This document shows, piece after piece, positions 10,901-21,249 of a stretch of 24,301 nucleotides of DNA. Under the pieces are notes generated by a model that worked only from the letters and a program-made list of their open reading frames with translations, was not told the origin of the DNA and searched no databases. How positions within the stretch are numbered: the stretch's first letter is position 1; each line of letters begins with the position of its first letter. This DNA is from Pelargonium cotyledonis. Taxonomy: Eukaryota > Streptophyta > Magnoliopsida > Geraniales > Geraniaceae. The DNA lies in NCBI GenBank assembly GCA_036897625.1, contig JAYMTA010000777.1, positions 1 through 24,301 of the forward strand, given 5' to 3'. The translations under genes and the position numbers were made by a program.

Positions 10901-13253
10901 TTTTACCTTATGCTCTTAGTTCTAATGTGCAGTGAATCGCTCTATCCCTGTTCAACGAAAACATACTGCTTGGTTACAAGGTGATGAGGTCATCTCAGAG
11001 ACAAGTGATTCACTTGTAGCCATGACTTACGAAGGCACGCATTCTGAAAGGTGACAATCCTGGCTAAAGATGCAGGCATTTATATGATAATTTCTTGATC
11101 TATCAAACTGCTCACTTAGTTTTTTCTACTAATTGTAAACTCTAGAAATGGCTCAAATGCAAAGACTGAGATCTGTAAATACTATGATTCTCATGCTGGC
11201 TGTATCAGAGGATCTAAATGCTCCTACGCACATGGTGAAGAGGAACTCCAGCGACTTAATAATCTGGGAAAACGCCTTAGTACTCATTCTATAGCTGCAC
11301 AAGAATCTAAAAGGAGAATTTTTGTTGGAGGCCTCCCTATTTCCTTGGACTCTGGTTAATCAATCACTCTCTTAGTTATATTTGTTTCAAGCAATCAAAT
11401 GTTGAGTTAACATCTTGTCTGGATAACTTAATTCTATTGCTTTGCTATTGTGAACCAGATTCGATGGCTAAGTTCTTTGATGAGGAGTTTGGTACAGTAG
11501 AAGATGCCATAGTTGTTGGAGCTCAAGCAGGTGATCACATACAGTCCCGCGGATTTGGCTTTGTCACCTTTAAACATGAGAAATCCGTTTCAGCAGCTGT
11601 TCAAGCACACTATGTCACCATAATGGGCAAGCAAGTTGAGATCAAAAGTGTTGTCCCAAAATGCCTACTTGCCAGCCAGTTTCAGAAATTATCACCCCAA
11701 CAAGAAAAATCTGAGCAGAATGAGCAATATCAACCTCAAATACAGTATCAGAAACTATCATTTGAGCAAGAAAAATGTGAACAGAATGACCAGCATCAAC
11801 CTCAAGTGCAGTTTCAGAATAGGTCTCCTCAACAGGAAATAATATATGAACCGAATGAGCAACATCAATCTCAGACGGGAGTTCAAACGGAAAAGAATAC
11901 AGATGAGGCTAAACCAGAGCCAAAATCTTGGGCTGATAGGTTACTCCAAGGTCAGCAAGCTCAAGCTAACACTGCACCTGCAAACCGAAACATGCCTGCC
12001 TGGCTCCGAACTTTCAAGAAGTGGTTTCCTGGGTTTTTAAAGAAGGTATCAGAACGTCGGGAAGAAGATTATCCTCTGTCATCTCTGAAGGCTGATTTCA
12101 GGGCTACCTTTGGCGTAGAATTGGACCATGCATCTCTTGGTTACACTAAACTTAGTGACTTCATGAGATCTCTTCCTGGTTGCTGTCAAATGAAGATTGT
12201 CCCTGTAGGCAGACGCGGACCTGCCACTCACATAATCCTCCTGCCTAACCTTCCAATAGCTCATTCACAACCCCTACAAATCACAAACCCCAACATGTCT
12301 TCTTGTGCTACTCCAATTCCAATTGACAACAAAAGTGATGGCGATTCTAATGGTTCAAAGTGTCTCCCGGACAGCATTTCGGTTTCTTCTGAAAATTTTG
12401 GAGTCACTAGTAGTGGCACTGAGGAGGGGAATACGTCTCGTGAGATTGATGGAGTATATTCTGCACAGAACATGTCATCAGATGAGGTCGTCGGAGTAAA
12501 TCCTGCGCAGAATAATCATGATCCATCTCCCAGTGTGTGCCAAAGGCTTCTCGATTTCTTGAAGCCTGACCTTCTCTTTCATTCCCGTCCGTGGCTATCA
12601 AGCAGAAATGGAGATAGAGAGGACAGTAATAATCAAATGGGATGGATAGAGGGAGTTAAAGGGATGAAACTAATGTATCAACAAAGGCATTTGGTTTTGG
12701 AGGCCCTCTCGAGAAACTGGAACAACCCATCCATCTACTTTCTTCGAGAGTTCGATTTCTACCATGTGAGCCACGAACTACTTTTGGTTACTTTTTGCTT
12801 GTTTACAGTAATGTTGCATAGAATAACGTTATCCGCGTGGACCTGTTTGCAGAAGTACAAGGCCTGCGTGAAGCGGGGACTGTGCTTTGGGTGCAACCAG
12901 CAGAGGATGATATTTGCCAACTCCCCGTGCCAGCATTTCCTCTGGTGCAACGATTGCAAGCTGCAGGCCATACATGCAGCCGGCTTCTTTGAGCACAGAT
13001 GTGTTGTTTGTGATATGAAAGTGCAGAGCATTGATTTCATCCCGTGGCCTGAGTACTCTCAGGGAACATGTCACGATCTACCCAATGGGAATCAGCTCCT
13101 ACCATTCGGTCCATATCGTACAATTAGGTAAAGCCCAATCCAAACTCGACTAATTAACAATATATACAACCATATATTCACTCCCTTTCTCGTGCTTACC
13201 TTTTCCTTTGCAGTCCATCGGAGAAGAGGGCATTTCCTTTGGTTGGTTACTGA
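7910..13253 (+). CDS. MEL2: MEL2-like RNA-binding protein (ankyrin, CCCH, RRM, LOTUS, RING; 13 exons)
   Basis: Predicted exons: 7910-7918, 8180-8700, 8875-8941, 9073-9474, 9972-10102, 10203-10311, 10447-10592, 10725-10798, 10933-11050, 11146-11354, 11459-12765, 12853-13127, 13214-13253. They total 3408 nt in one frame (1135 aa). Domains seen: an ankyrin repeat at about 126-158 and more at about 354-460; a CCCH finger C536-x8-C545-x5-C551-x3-H555; an RRM with RNP2 IFVGGL (584-589) and RNP1 RGFGFVTF (626-633); a Gln-rich 22-aa triplicate from 670; a LOTUS/OST-HTH domain at about 774-857; and a C3HC4 RING from Cys1042 to Cys1084. Rice MEL2, needed for the premeiotic G1/S transition, is described with ankyrin repeats, an RRM and a RING, so orthology is likely; a germline role here is inference. 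The three-codon first exon is the weakest call; a downstream in-frame ATG at 8324 would drop about 50 residues. The exon 5 donor (AA|GTCTCT) is weak but fits frame and family. Confidence 0.85.
10117..10138 (+). repeat. (CA)11 microsatellite in a MEL2-like intron
   Basis: Eleven uninterrupted CA units lie 14 bases after the predicted exon 5 donor, in a 100-nt intron. It is likely length-polymorphic, and because it is so close to a weak donor its length could affect splicing. Confidence 0.95.
11680..11880 (+). repeat. Three tandem 66-69 nt repeats coding a Gln-rich 22-aa unit
   Basis: Units are 11680-11745, 11746-11811 and 11812-11880. The first two share the pattern (F/Y)QKLS-x2-QEK-x-EQN-x-Q-x-QPQ-x-Q; the third is more diverged (FQNRSPQQE...NEQHQSQ). 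They lie between the RRM and the LOTUS domain in a disordered-looking linker. The phase and unit length keep the reading frame, as expected of an in-frame minisatellite expansion. Confidence 0.9.
12766..12852 (+). other. Predicted 87-nt in-frame intron inside the long MEL2-like ORF
   Basis: The ORF is open across this stretch, but it starts CAT|GTGAGC, is T-rich before its end and finishes TTTGCAG|AAG. Read through, it encodes a hydrophobic segment (LLLVTFCLF and similar) just before the RING, unlike anything expected there. Removing it joins FDFYH to KYKACVKRG in phase 0, which resembles the linker I recall in MEL2-type proteins. The length is 29 codons exactly, so both forms stay in frame. 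A weaker alternative acceptor (TTTACAG) lies within it. Confidence 0.75.
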
Positions 13254-15560
13254 TGGAGTCTCGTTGCGTAGCAAGGCTCGGTATATTGTGTAGAGGCGTA
13301 AGCATAGGTGGAACTGGAAATTAAGGAGGTTTGTGATCATAGTCTATACTTGTTGAAAGTGATATAAAGTAGCTTGAAAATGTAAGTATCCTTCCTTGTC
13401 TGAGCCAACAATATTTTGAACTCTCTCACTAGTTACAACTAATGTGTGATCCTCACAGTTTGTGCATATCTAGTCTAGTGTACTTTTGTCCTCACCTAAT
13501 GTCTTTGAGGAATGATGATAGAACACTAGATCATGGGGTCATGGAATTACTATAAGTTCGGAATAGAAATACACTATCTTCTTTCTGTTGTTCATGTGAT
13601 TGTATCTTTCAAGTTGTTACTAATCAAAAGTCTCGTATTGGACGATGGGGACGCTGTGTCATTCATAAAAGTTTATACATATTTTACTTGTGACGGGATG
13701 AGTATTATTTTAAAAAATTACTTTCACGTTATTTTTAATTTGCATCACCTACTTGACGAGTGTATATATTAGAACTTGAAGGGAAAATGTATGTTACACA
13801 TACAAGTATTAACACCAAAAGTTGTGAGAATTGTGCTTCTTTCATTTTTGTCCCTCTTTTAAGTCTACCATCTCCAAAGTTGTGTAGCTTATGAGCATGG
13901 TGTATAAGTAAACATCCATCACCATTTCCCAATCTTAGAATCTAAAAGTTTTACTTGGCATATTTGGTAAAGCCCTAGTGCATTTTAGAGACTTGGATTG
14001 CATATATGTTGGGAGTACGAGAAACAATTATAGAAAACCAAGGTCAAGGTCGAAAATTGGTATAGGAAAGCCTGAAGTAAAGATCACCTAGGGAGTAACT
14101 TTGAATTCCGATGTGTGTAAATATATAACAAAGGCCGCCTCAGAAAAATGACCTCGAAAGGATCGAGACAACAAGCAAGGTATGCCCGAGTGCAACACAA
14201 CAATAAATTCGGGATATCTTGGAAAACCTCTGCTATAAATAGGTCCTCATAATCAAGAAATAAGTACATTCACTATTGATCTAATCTGAGTGTCAGAAAA
14301 ATTGAGATACCACCGAATATCTTGGAGAACCTTTGCTAAATAATTCCTGAAAATCGAGAAATAAGTCCATTTATATTCTTTATCCTAAGTATTAATCAGT
14401 ATTTCGATCAGGAGAAATCTTGTTATGCAAGATTTAAGTTGGAGGAAGCTCCGGCTGATCTCACAACAGGTTGTATATCTACTTTCGAGTGTTCAAAAGC
14501 AAGGGAAAAAACAATATTTTGTGAAATTGAAAATGAATAGACCAGCACTAGAATCATTTTATCATGTTCAACAAGAACAATGTCTCTGCAACCTGAAATA
14601 TTCACTCCAACAAACAAATTTCAACAACTCAAAATGTGAAATTGTCTGGTTAGTCTTATTCAGCATCGACAAGAATATTTGTTAATCTTGACCTCACATT
14701 ACAGTTTTCACTACCCTACTTATGAGGCATCTAAAACGTATAAAAGGCACCGAAGAATTCTACTGCAAAATAAACAAAAACAAAAATACATTCTGATGCA
14801 CCTTCTCATTCTGAGGAAAATGTCGTCGGGACTAACTGTTGCAACGTTGACCACCAAACAGCATTGAGGCCATTCTATGAACATTTGTAATTCTGAAACC
14901 CCTTTTTCCAAGCTTACCTATACATCTGCACATCAAATAGCTTTTCATCTAATATAAAAGTGCACAAGTTTGGCAAGTATCAAAACCACACTCCCATCGG
15001 TGTTGGCAATTCGTGTCATGTTGAAAGTTGACCATGTGTTATATGAGTTAACACAAACACAACACGTTAAACTAAATGGGTTGGCTTCACACGACATGAT
15101 TAGCAAGTAACAACATGACATGTTTGGCACGGCACACCCCAACACAGTTCAAAACGATTAAATATAAAAAATAACCTATTTAACATAACTATGTTAACAT
15201 AAAAAAAATCGTATAAACAACAAAACCAGCTAGATTCTTTTGGGTTAATTTATACTAGTACAACCCTTTAGTGTGCGTTGGACGTGCTGTGCTAGTCACA
15301 ACACGAATAATTAGTTGTGCGTACATGTTTTGGATGCTCAACACAAACATGATTAATAAAATAAGTGAGCTCAAACACACTTATTTTGTACTGTGTGTTG
15401 CAAAAATGGACATATCTCTTGTATTCCCTTTTGGAAGACAAAAAAAAGTTGGATTGTGCTGGACATTGCCTCATGTAACCTAATATGCATGTGTTGTAAC
15501 AAAGTCAAGAGATTATGACTAACTTATTATAAAAATACTATAAGTAATTCATGTATATCT
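13254..15560. other. Intergenic region downstream of the MEL2-like gene
   Basis: The first several hundred bases should be the MEL2-like 3' UTR. After that the sequence is AT-rich, with only short ORFs that have no recognisable motif. It contains the LTR-like duplicated block at 14210-14390. Around 15000-15330 there are Gly/Pro-poor phrases such as GGGTTGGCTTCACACGACA and GTGCTGTGCTAGTCACAACA that look like decayed dispersed repeat, but I cannot set ends. I see no RNA gene. Confidence 0.5.
14210..14390 (+). repeat. Diverged direct repeat, LTR-like, with TATA box
   Basis: Copy 1 (14210-14291) and copy 2 (14314-14390) share the order ATATCTTGGA(A/G)AACCT, TTTGCTA or CTGCTA, CGAGAAATAAGT or CAAGAAATAAGT, then TCTAATCTGAGT or TATCCTAAGT. 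Copy 1 contains CTATAAATAG at 14233-14242, the usual promoter form of plant LTR retrotransposons; copy 2 has lost it. This looks like part of a solo or decayed LTR whose internal segment has been duplicated. Outer ends and target duplication were not found. Confidence 0.5.
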
Positions 15561-15563
15561 ATC

Positions 15564-15632
15564 TTTCTAAAAAAGAAAAGATAACACTCATTTTGAGACA
15601 ATTTTTTTAGAACCAAGGCGCTCATTTTGAGA
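15564..15632 (-). mobile_element. Fragment of a Stowaway-like MITE
   Basis: The reverse complement reads TCTCAAAATGAGCGCCTTGG, a T-rich spacer, then TGTCTCAAAATGAGTGTTAT. This is the same double ATGAG motif that opens the complete element 60 bases further on. The terminal CTCCCTCCGT is missing, so this copy is truncated or eroded, and it lies in inverted orientation to its neighbour. Confidence 0.6.
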
Positions 15633-15694
15633 TAAATAATAGAGTACAAGTTAGGGAGCACCGGAAATCACATTACAACCTATAATAAATAATA

Positions 15695-15946
15695 CTCCCT
15701 CCGTCCCAAAATGAGTCTCTTGTTTGTCTAATTTTTTTGTCCCAAAATGAGTGTCTTGTTTCTATTTTTATGTTATTATATTAGTGTTCTTCCCATATTA
15801 CCCTTATCACTTATGCACATGGGCAAATCTGCACATGGGTGCACATGGAGAAAGTGAGAGTTATATTGGAAACACACTAAGTTATCTTGTAATTCTTAAT
15901 TTTTGCAAAAAATGAAAACAAGACCCTCATTTTGGGACGGAGGGAG
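15695..15946 (+). mobile_element. Complete 252-bp Stowaway-like MITE
   Basis: The left end CTCCCTCCGTCCCAAAAT and the right end are inverted repeats that match perfectly over the first 21 bases and imperfectly for a further dozen or so. The element is bounded by TA at 15693-15694 and 15947-15948, the target duplication of Tc1/mariner-type elements. It has no coding capacity and would have been moved by a transposase encoded elsewhere. The well-preserved ends suggest a fairly recent insertion. Confidence 0.93.
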
Positions 15947-15948
15947 TA

Positions 15949-17200
15949 ATAAAAAAAAAAAAGAATAGGCCACTGAACCAACCAAAGGTTGTAGGCTACT
16001 AAGTTTGGCTACATGAATCATGTCATCTTTGCCGATGACAAGAAAATGCTTTTTCTTCTTTGCTAAAAGAATATGAGATTTGAAAAGTATAACCAAAATG
16101 TTACGTCTCTAAAGAGAAGATATGATTATGCGGCATATATTGCCAGCACCCATCATACAATTATAACAAAATTCATGATGCATTTAGGGTTGCACTAACT
16201 CAATAATAAATGAGGCAAGAATATGGAATGAAGCAAAGATAGATTTTCCAACAACAATGAGTTATTTCGACTGCTCAAAAAGCAACCTTTAAGAATGGAA
16301 AAGGAGATAAATATCCCTCATAATTCAAGCAAAAATTATGAAGAAATGGACCTATGAATTATGATATATTTGTAGTATTTCACATTCCCCAAATAAGATA
16401 TATTTACACCCAAACCTGATAAGTACTAGAAATCTCCTTGACGGAGGCGGTGAAACTTTTTCTAGGATTAGGACGGAATGGAAAATAATTTCTCCCAATT
16501 CCCCAAACATAGATGGGGACAGGGAGGCCATTCCTTGCATCACCCCTGATCTCAGATTATATTTATATATTGTAAATATATGAATGTTTTAGTAACACAA
16601 ACTTGATGTAATTTGTTATATTAGCATTAATATATTGGTGTTAATGATTTTATGTTTCAATTATTTATTTTATTGTAAACTAATTACTTGACTGTTCAGA
16701 TTATTATGATTCATATCAATCATTTGTTATTCAATTTATTTTAATTATTGATTTATGCTGTAATTTATAGATTAAAAATATAAAATCTCTATATCCGTTT
16801 TTGCTTCCATTTAATTAGAAGGATGGATGGAGGCTTTCTTCATTAAGAACACACACATCCTCCTTTTAAACCAACCTACCAAACTGATAGTAAGTTCTCA
16901 TTTAAATTTTAAAGCAACTAAGCAGGACATAAGAAAAGCATTATATTTTCCTAAACACCAGTTGTTGAAAACGTAATCATAAACAAAGCAACCACAATAC
17001 AAGCAAGAATTAAACTGATACCGCTTACAGTTCTAGACAGTCAGTTTTCTTTAAGACCCTCAACAACAAAAATCACCAAAAGGGGAGAGCATGTGGATAG
17101 GTATGCAATTCCTACATACGTTTATTTACTTTTCTATAGTTCCATTTCACAATGTAATTAGCAGCCCAAATAGGAAATAAGGTTTGTTGAAGTACAAGTA
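15949..17200. other. Intergenic AT-rich region, including the likely SUV3 3' end
   Basis: No coding gene is supported. At about 16390-16550 there is a segment with phrases like GATGGGGACAGGGAGGCCAT that stands out from the AT-rich surroundings and resembles a dispersed plant repeat. From about 16950 rightward, on the minus strand, plausible last-exon sequence of the SUV3-like transcript may lie: an acceptor-like GGTGTTTAG|GAAA occurs at about 16950-16958. I cannot place the polyadenylation site. Confidence 0.4.
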
Positions 17201-17201
17201 C

Positions 17202-17255
17202 CTGAAAGATTGCTATACTACAGACTTCACAAACTTCCTCGGAGATATTCTATTC
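17202..17255 (-). other. Predicted non-coding 3' UTR exon, minus strand
   Basis: On the minus strand GTGCCTTTCAG|GAATAG opens and ATCTTTCAG|GTACTT closes a 54-nt block with good acceptor and donor signals. It lies about 1.7 kb downstream of the SUV3-like stop codon on the same strand and has stops in all reading contexts I tried, so I read it as part of a spliced 3' UTR. It could instead belong to an independent non-coding transcript. Confidence 0.45.
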
Positions 17256-18174
17256 CTGAAAGGCACAAACAAAAAACGTTGGCATACAAGACCAAACAAT
17301 AGTAGCACTATATCTAATAGAAAAGTGAACAAAGTATACTATATTGTACTCAGATAAGAAGGAATGAACTTTGATGTCAGATTAATAAGCATAAAGAAAC
17401 ATATGTAGATAATGCCACTGGCATATAAATGATCTGAACTAATGAGGTTTTACAGTCCATTCTAGCTATTTCTATTCTTTTTTTGGTTGGTTTCGGATCC
17501 AATTAGTTACTAGAAAATCTTGTGTTCTTTTACAACTTGTTCATTTTTTTCCTAAGCTAATCCAAAGGACTAGTCAATTGAATGAATGCAGTTCCAAACA
17601 TTATAAATTTCTAGAAGAGGTTCCAAGTTCCAACTTTTTTTAAAATCATATTATATTGCATTTTCCATACTTAATCATCTTAAATGTGCCGACCTTACCT
17701 GGTTTCTCACCTTTGAACTGTACGCTTTAATCCTTTTCCTACCCTCCAACAACAACAACAAAAAACGAAGTTACACTTCAGGGTAGCCAGAACAGCCAAT
17801 TATAACCCTAGTGTTTCTCAATTTTTACCACATTTTTATACATTCACACTTATACGGACTAAAACTGAACTAAAATCTTGAATAAGGATGGGAAAAACTA
17901 CATGGCCACAAGCTCAAAAGTACTTCCTAAGATGTAATTTAGCTCCAATGGATGGGACAAGAATCACAAGGAAAAGCAATTGCAATTATTTGAAATATAT
18001 GCCGCTAATGGAAACCCGTCAAAAACCTGAGCATTATAAAAGCAAAATTAACTGGCTTAGATCTTCGAAAGTTGGCATTCCGACAGCAAAATTATGAAGA
18101 AGCGTGTATAGCCTATCATCATATAGAATGAGATGAAATAAAAGCTGAATGTACACTTTCTTCTTCTCAGTTAC

Positions 18175-18307
18175 CAATTGGGCCTCAAAGATGGAGCAAC
18201 AACCATGTTGGAGTTCTCAAGATATCCAGGAACTGAAGCTTAAATATTATTCTCTATTGAAATAATGCTGGTTTCTTCCAATGAACCAATTGAGACACTT
18301 CATCTAC
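18175..18307 (-). other. Predicted exon downstream of the SUV3-like ORF (3' UTR, carries the spliced stop)
   Basis: On the minus strand it begins after a polypyrimidine tract and TTTGTTTAG and ends CAATTG|GTAACTGAG, 133 nt. If joined to the donor at the end of the SUV3-like ORF (GGGAA|GTAAGT, exon end at 18934), the first three codon positions read AAG TAG. That gives the same final lysine and a new stop at 18304-18306. The rest would be 3' UTR. Confidence 0.5.
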
Positions 18308-18929
18308 CTAAACAAAGAAGGGTAAATTTGAAAAAAAAAAATCTGGCGACTCATGTGTCGCAGTCAAGAAAAAGAGAGGCTCACAATGATAAAGCTTCTA
18401 ATTCCAATTATGGTTAACAAATTTCAATCACCTTACTAAGAATCTGAAGCCAGAATCATTCAGCCAAAGCTTGAACTATCTTGAAGCGGCCATTGTTGAA
18501 AGTACCAACAGTTAAAATTCGAAAAATTGAAATTGCACCTTGTCATTACAGAAAATACTTAAAAAGAGACAGCAGTAGCATTGCAATTTCTAACACTGGG
18601 TACTGAAATCCATGGGTACACTACTTCAGACAGTATCCAAGATTACTTCAAAGATGATCAGAAAATAAACTTATAGAAAATCAGTTGTAAACAGCTCATA
18701 TGAGAAGTTAAACAAAATAAAGATAATTACAAATAAGAGAAGGTCACTGTGTCATGATTATGATATGAGATATCTAACAATCAAATCTACTCTAGCTTCA
18801 ATGTTTTATTGATATTTTGTGCGTTAAAACAAAAAATAGGGATCATCTTCATGAAGAAAATAAATTTAATATGCGGCAGAAACAATAAACCCCACTTGAA
18901 ACACAATAACAAACTTAATTCATTGAAAC

Positions 18930-21128
18930 TTACTTCCCATTCTTTGAGTTGATGAGTGTCCTTGGTCTCTCATAATCATCTTCCTTCTTCGGCTTACGCA
19001 TTGGTGCGCCAATCTGCTTCCTTGATTCTGGTTCCCAATTAGCCTTGATGAGAGATTTACCCAATAAGCCGGCAACATTTGAAGCCATTACCTCTGCTCT
19101 CTCAACATGAGGAAAGCTTTCCTCCTCAAAGTGGTTAGACAGCCACATATACATAGAAAGCACTTGATGCTTAGTCTCAAGATCCAAGAGTTCTGCATCA
19201 TTCCGGGCGGAACTTCTTGGCATTCCCATACCTAAGCTGACAGGAGATTTTTGACTGTATACTGAAGCAAACCTGAGGAGATGATACATAGATTTTGGGT
19301 CTCTGATATTAACTGGAGCAAAACAGAAGTTGAAACGGTCTTGCAAAGATAATTCTGGAACCTTTTCCAACATATTTGCAACCTTCTTTATATTGTCATG
19401 CCGACAAAAGAAGTATGAACCATCTAGACGACAATTCTTAACAAAATTTTCAAGTAGCTGGGAGAAAGTACAATTTGGTATCTGCCCTGCAAATAACTCA
19501 ACCTGTTCATAGAAAGGAAAGAGACCGACTTTCTTCACTATATCAAAAGGCTGCTTCAAGCAATCAATTAAGTAATTCAAATCCTCTAAATGCAAGGTGG
19601 TTGTGAGTCCATCGGGATAGATGCTTCCTCTCCTACCAGCTCGTCCAGCAATCTGCTTCACGTGTGCTGCAGGCACTGGGACAACTTTATCACCATTGTA
19701 CTTTGAAAGGCTATAAAAAACAACCCTTCCAATATTAAGATTAAGACCCATTCCCACTGCATCACTTGCAACCAGCACATCATATTCATTATCTTGATCA
19801 TTGAACAAAGCAGCTTGCTGCCTTCGAGTCTCTGGGGGCAATGCACCGTATATGACACAGCATCGATGTTTAGTGTATCTCTCTATCGCTATTTTAGCTT
19901 CAAATATCTCTCGCCTCGAGAATGCAACCACACAGTCCCCAGATCGAACATTTTGAATATCTCCAAGAAGGGTCTTGGCTTCAACCACTAGTGGTTTGAA
20001 TCTCTCATAGTGATGTTCACACAACTCGTCACCAGTTTCTGCACAAATCTTCCGAACAACGTCCAAAACACTTGGATCCCCACACAAATGTATCTCATCA
20101 GCCATCAATCCTAGCAAGGCACGTGTCCATGCATGACCTCTGTACGGGTCAGCCATCATCTGAATTTCATCAATAACTGCCACCTCATATGGTTCTTCTG
20201 TTGACACCATTTCCATTGTACAAGCACTATGGTTAGAGAAAGGAAGAATCTTCTGTTCTTGACCTGTACGAAGACTACAATAAACCCCAAGTGCATTCAC
20301 CTTGTCAAAAACTTCCATAGCCAGCAGCCTTAAAGGACTACAATAAATACCTTTCTTTGCTTCCATAAACCGCTGCAACGCATTGTAAGTTTTACCACTA
20401 TTGGTTGGACCACAATGATAAATTATCTTACGTTTCATAGCACGGGCAAACGGAAACCAAGTGTGAGGCTTTGTAAGATCTGCCGACTCAACCATCATCC
20501 GAAAACGCTTTATCTCATCAGGAAATGTCTCCAAGCAGTATTCAACAAATATGGGGAAAAGGAACTTCTCGGCCTTAGCAGTCGGACCAAGTGACACCAA
20601 ATGATCGGCAACATCAGCAGAGCACTTGTCAAGGAAAAAAGTCCTGAACTTTTCCACTGCGGTAGGGAAGAATGAGGCACCAATGTAAATGGCAAGAGCT
20701 TGATTGGACACCCAACCAGACCCCGCAACGTGACCAAGTATAACATTCAGACTCTCCTCATCAACTCCCATTCTCGTTGCACCATCGTCAGCGTCACGAA
20801 GCTCACGATACAGCTCTGCAGGATCACCAAAATTGCCACCATCTTCTACCACAGAAGAATAAGCTCTGGTATCATTCTTACCAGAATTAACCAATTCTCG
20901 TTTATGCAAGTCTGATTTCACAGAACTACCAATAGAGTCCCTGAGATTACTTAAAAACCGACGACTCTGGACACTAAAATACGAACTCACCGGAAGGTCT
21001 TCCAGAGCTAGCCGGTTGAAATTTCCGGCGGAACCCAAAATCCGGTTCCGGAAAAGAAATTTAGTCCTAGGCACGTCGTTTCTGTATGAACACAGACGAA
21101 GCAGAGACGCCGCAGGTCCTCTCGCCAT
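18930..21128 (-). CDS. SUV3: SUV3-type DExH RNA helicase, mitochondrial (DExH18-like)
   Basis: An uninterrupted 732-aa ORF for an ATP-dependent RNA/DNA helicase of the Suv3 family, which unwinds structured RNA for turnover and surveillance in mitochondria. Motifs seen: motif I GPTNSGKT (240-247), a conserved [11 protein letters not shown] block (263-273), the DExH-box equivalent DEIQ (320-323), [10 protein letters not shown] (455-464) and motif [12 protein letters not shown] (492-501). The C-terminal part carries the [13 protein letters not shown] and later blocks typical of the family. Residues 1 to about 70 are rich in Arg, Ser and Leu, fitting a mitochondrial presequence. The length is near the longer plant form (Arabidopsis DExH18) rather than the short one. 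The start is the first ATG after a leader containing a telo-box. The final stop TAA lies inside a strong splice-donor sequence, so a spliced form probably exists, with an unchanged protein end. The coding part itself has no intron. Confidence 0.95.
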   Translation of the reverse strand: MARGPAASLLRLCSYRNDVPRTKFLFRNRILGSAGNFNRLALEDLPVSSYFSVQSRRFLSNLRDSIGSSVKSDLHKRELVNSGKNDTRAYSSVVEDGGNFGDPAELYRELRDADDGATRMGVDEESLNVILGHVAGSGWVSNQALAIYIGASFFPTAVEKFRTFFLDKCSADVADHLVSLGPTAKAEKFLFPIFVEYCLETFPDEIKRFRMMVESADLTKPHTWFPFARAMKRKIIYHCGPTNSGKTYNALQRFMEAKKGIYCSPLRLLAMEVFDKVNALGVYCSLRTGQEQKILPFSNHSACTMEMVSTEEPYEVAVIDEIQMMADPYRGHAWTRALLGLMADEIHLCGDPSVLDVVRKICAETGDELCEHHYERFKPLVVEAKTLLGDIQNVRSGDCVVAFSRREIFEAKIAIERYTKHRCCVIYGALPPETRRQQAALFNDQDNEYDVLVASDAVGMGLNLNIGRVVFYSLSKYNGDKVVPVPAAHVKQIAGRAGRRGSIYPDGLTTTLHLEDLNYLIDCLKQPFDIVKKVGLFPFYEQVELFAGQIPNCTFSQLLENFVKNCRLDGSYFFCRHDNIKKVANMLEKVPELSLQDRFNFCFAPVNIRDPKSMYHLLRFASVYSQKSPVSLGMGMPRSSARNDAELLDLETKHQVLSMYMWLSNHFEEESFPHVERAEVMASNVAGLLGKSLIKANWEPESRKQIGAPMRKPKKEDDYERPRTLINSKNGK

Positions 21129-21232
21129 TGAAGGACCTTGAAGCTAATAAATCTGAAGCAAAACGAAATTGAAATTGAAGGAGATACCTGAAAGATTGAA
21201 CGGAGATGCGAGGAACGGTTGCTGTGGAGCAT

Positions 21233-21241
21233 AAACCCTAA
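21233..21241 (-). promoter_or_regulatory. Telo-box in the SUV3-like promoter or leader
   Basis: AAACCCTAA on the plus strand (TTAGGGTTT on the gene strand) lies about 105 bases upstream of the start codon. This interstitial telomere-repeat motif is common just around transcription starts of plant genes for translation and organelle functions. I see no TATA box nearby, which fits that promoter class. Confidence 0.5.
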
Positions 21242-21249
21242 ACCTCAGA

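Noticed and set aside
13128..13131. TAA at 13129-13131 as the MEL2 stop
   Set aside because: It lies inside ATTAG|GTAAAG, a good donor. An in-phase acceptor (TTTGCAG) at 13211-13213 leads to a short last exon with its own stop. The unspliced form differs only at the extreme C terminus, so it remains possible.
17888..18097. 69-aa plus-strand ORF opposite the SUV3 3' region
   Set aside because: No motif, no splice context and no promoter signal; it lies in the predicted minus-strand intron.
21144..21187. A 44-nt intron in the SUV3 leader (CTTTCAG|GTATCTCC to TTATTAG|CTTC)
   Set aside because: The signals look fair, but 44 nt is shorter than plant introns normally allow. A 13-base match of this donor context to the one at 17200 is probably chance.
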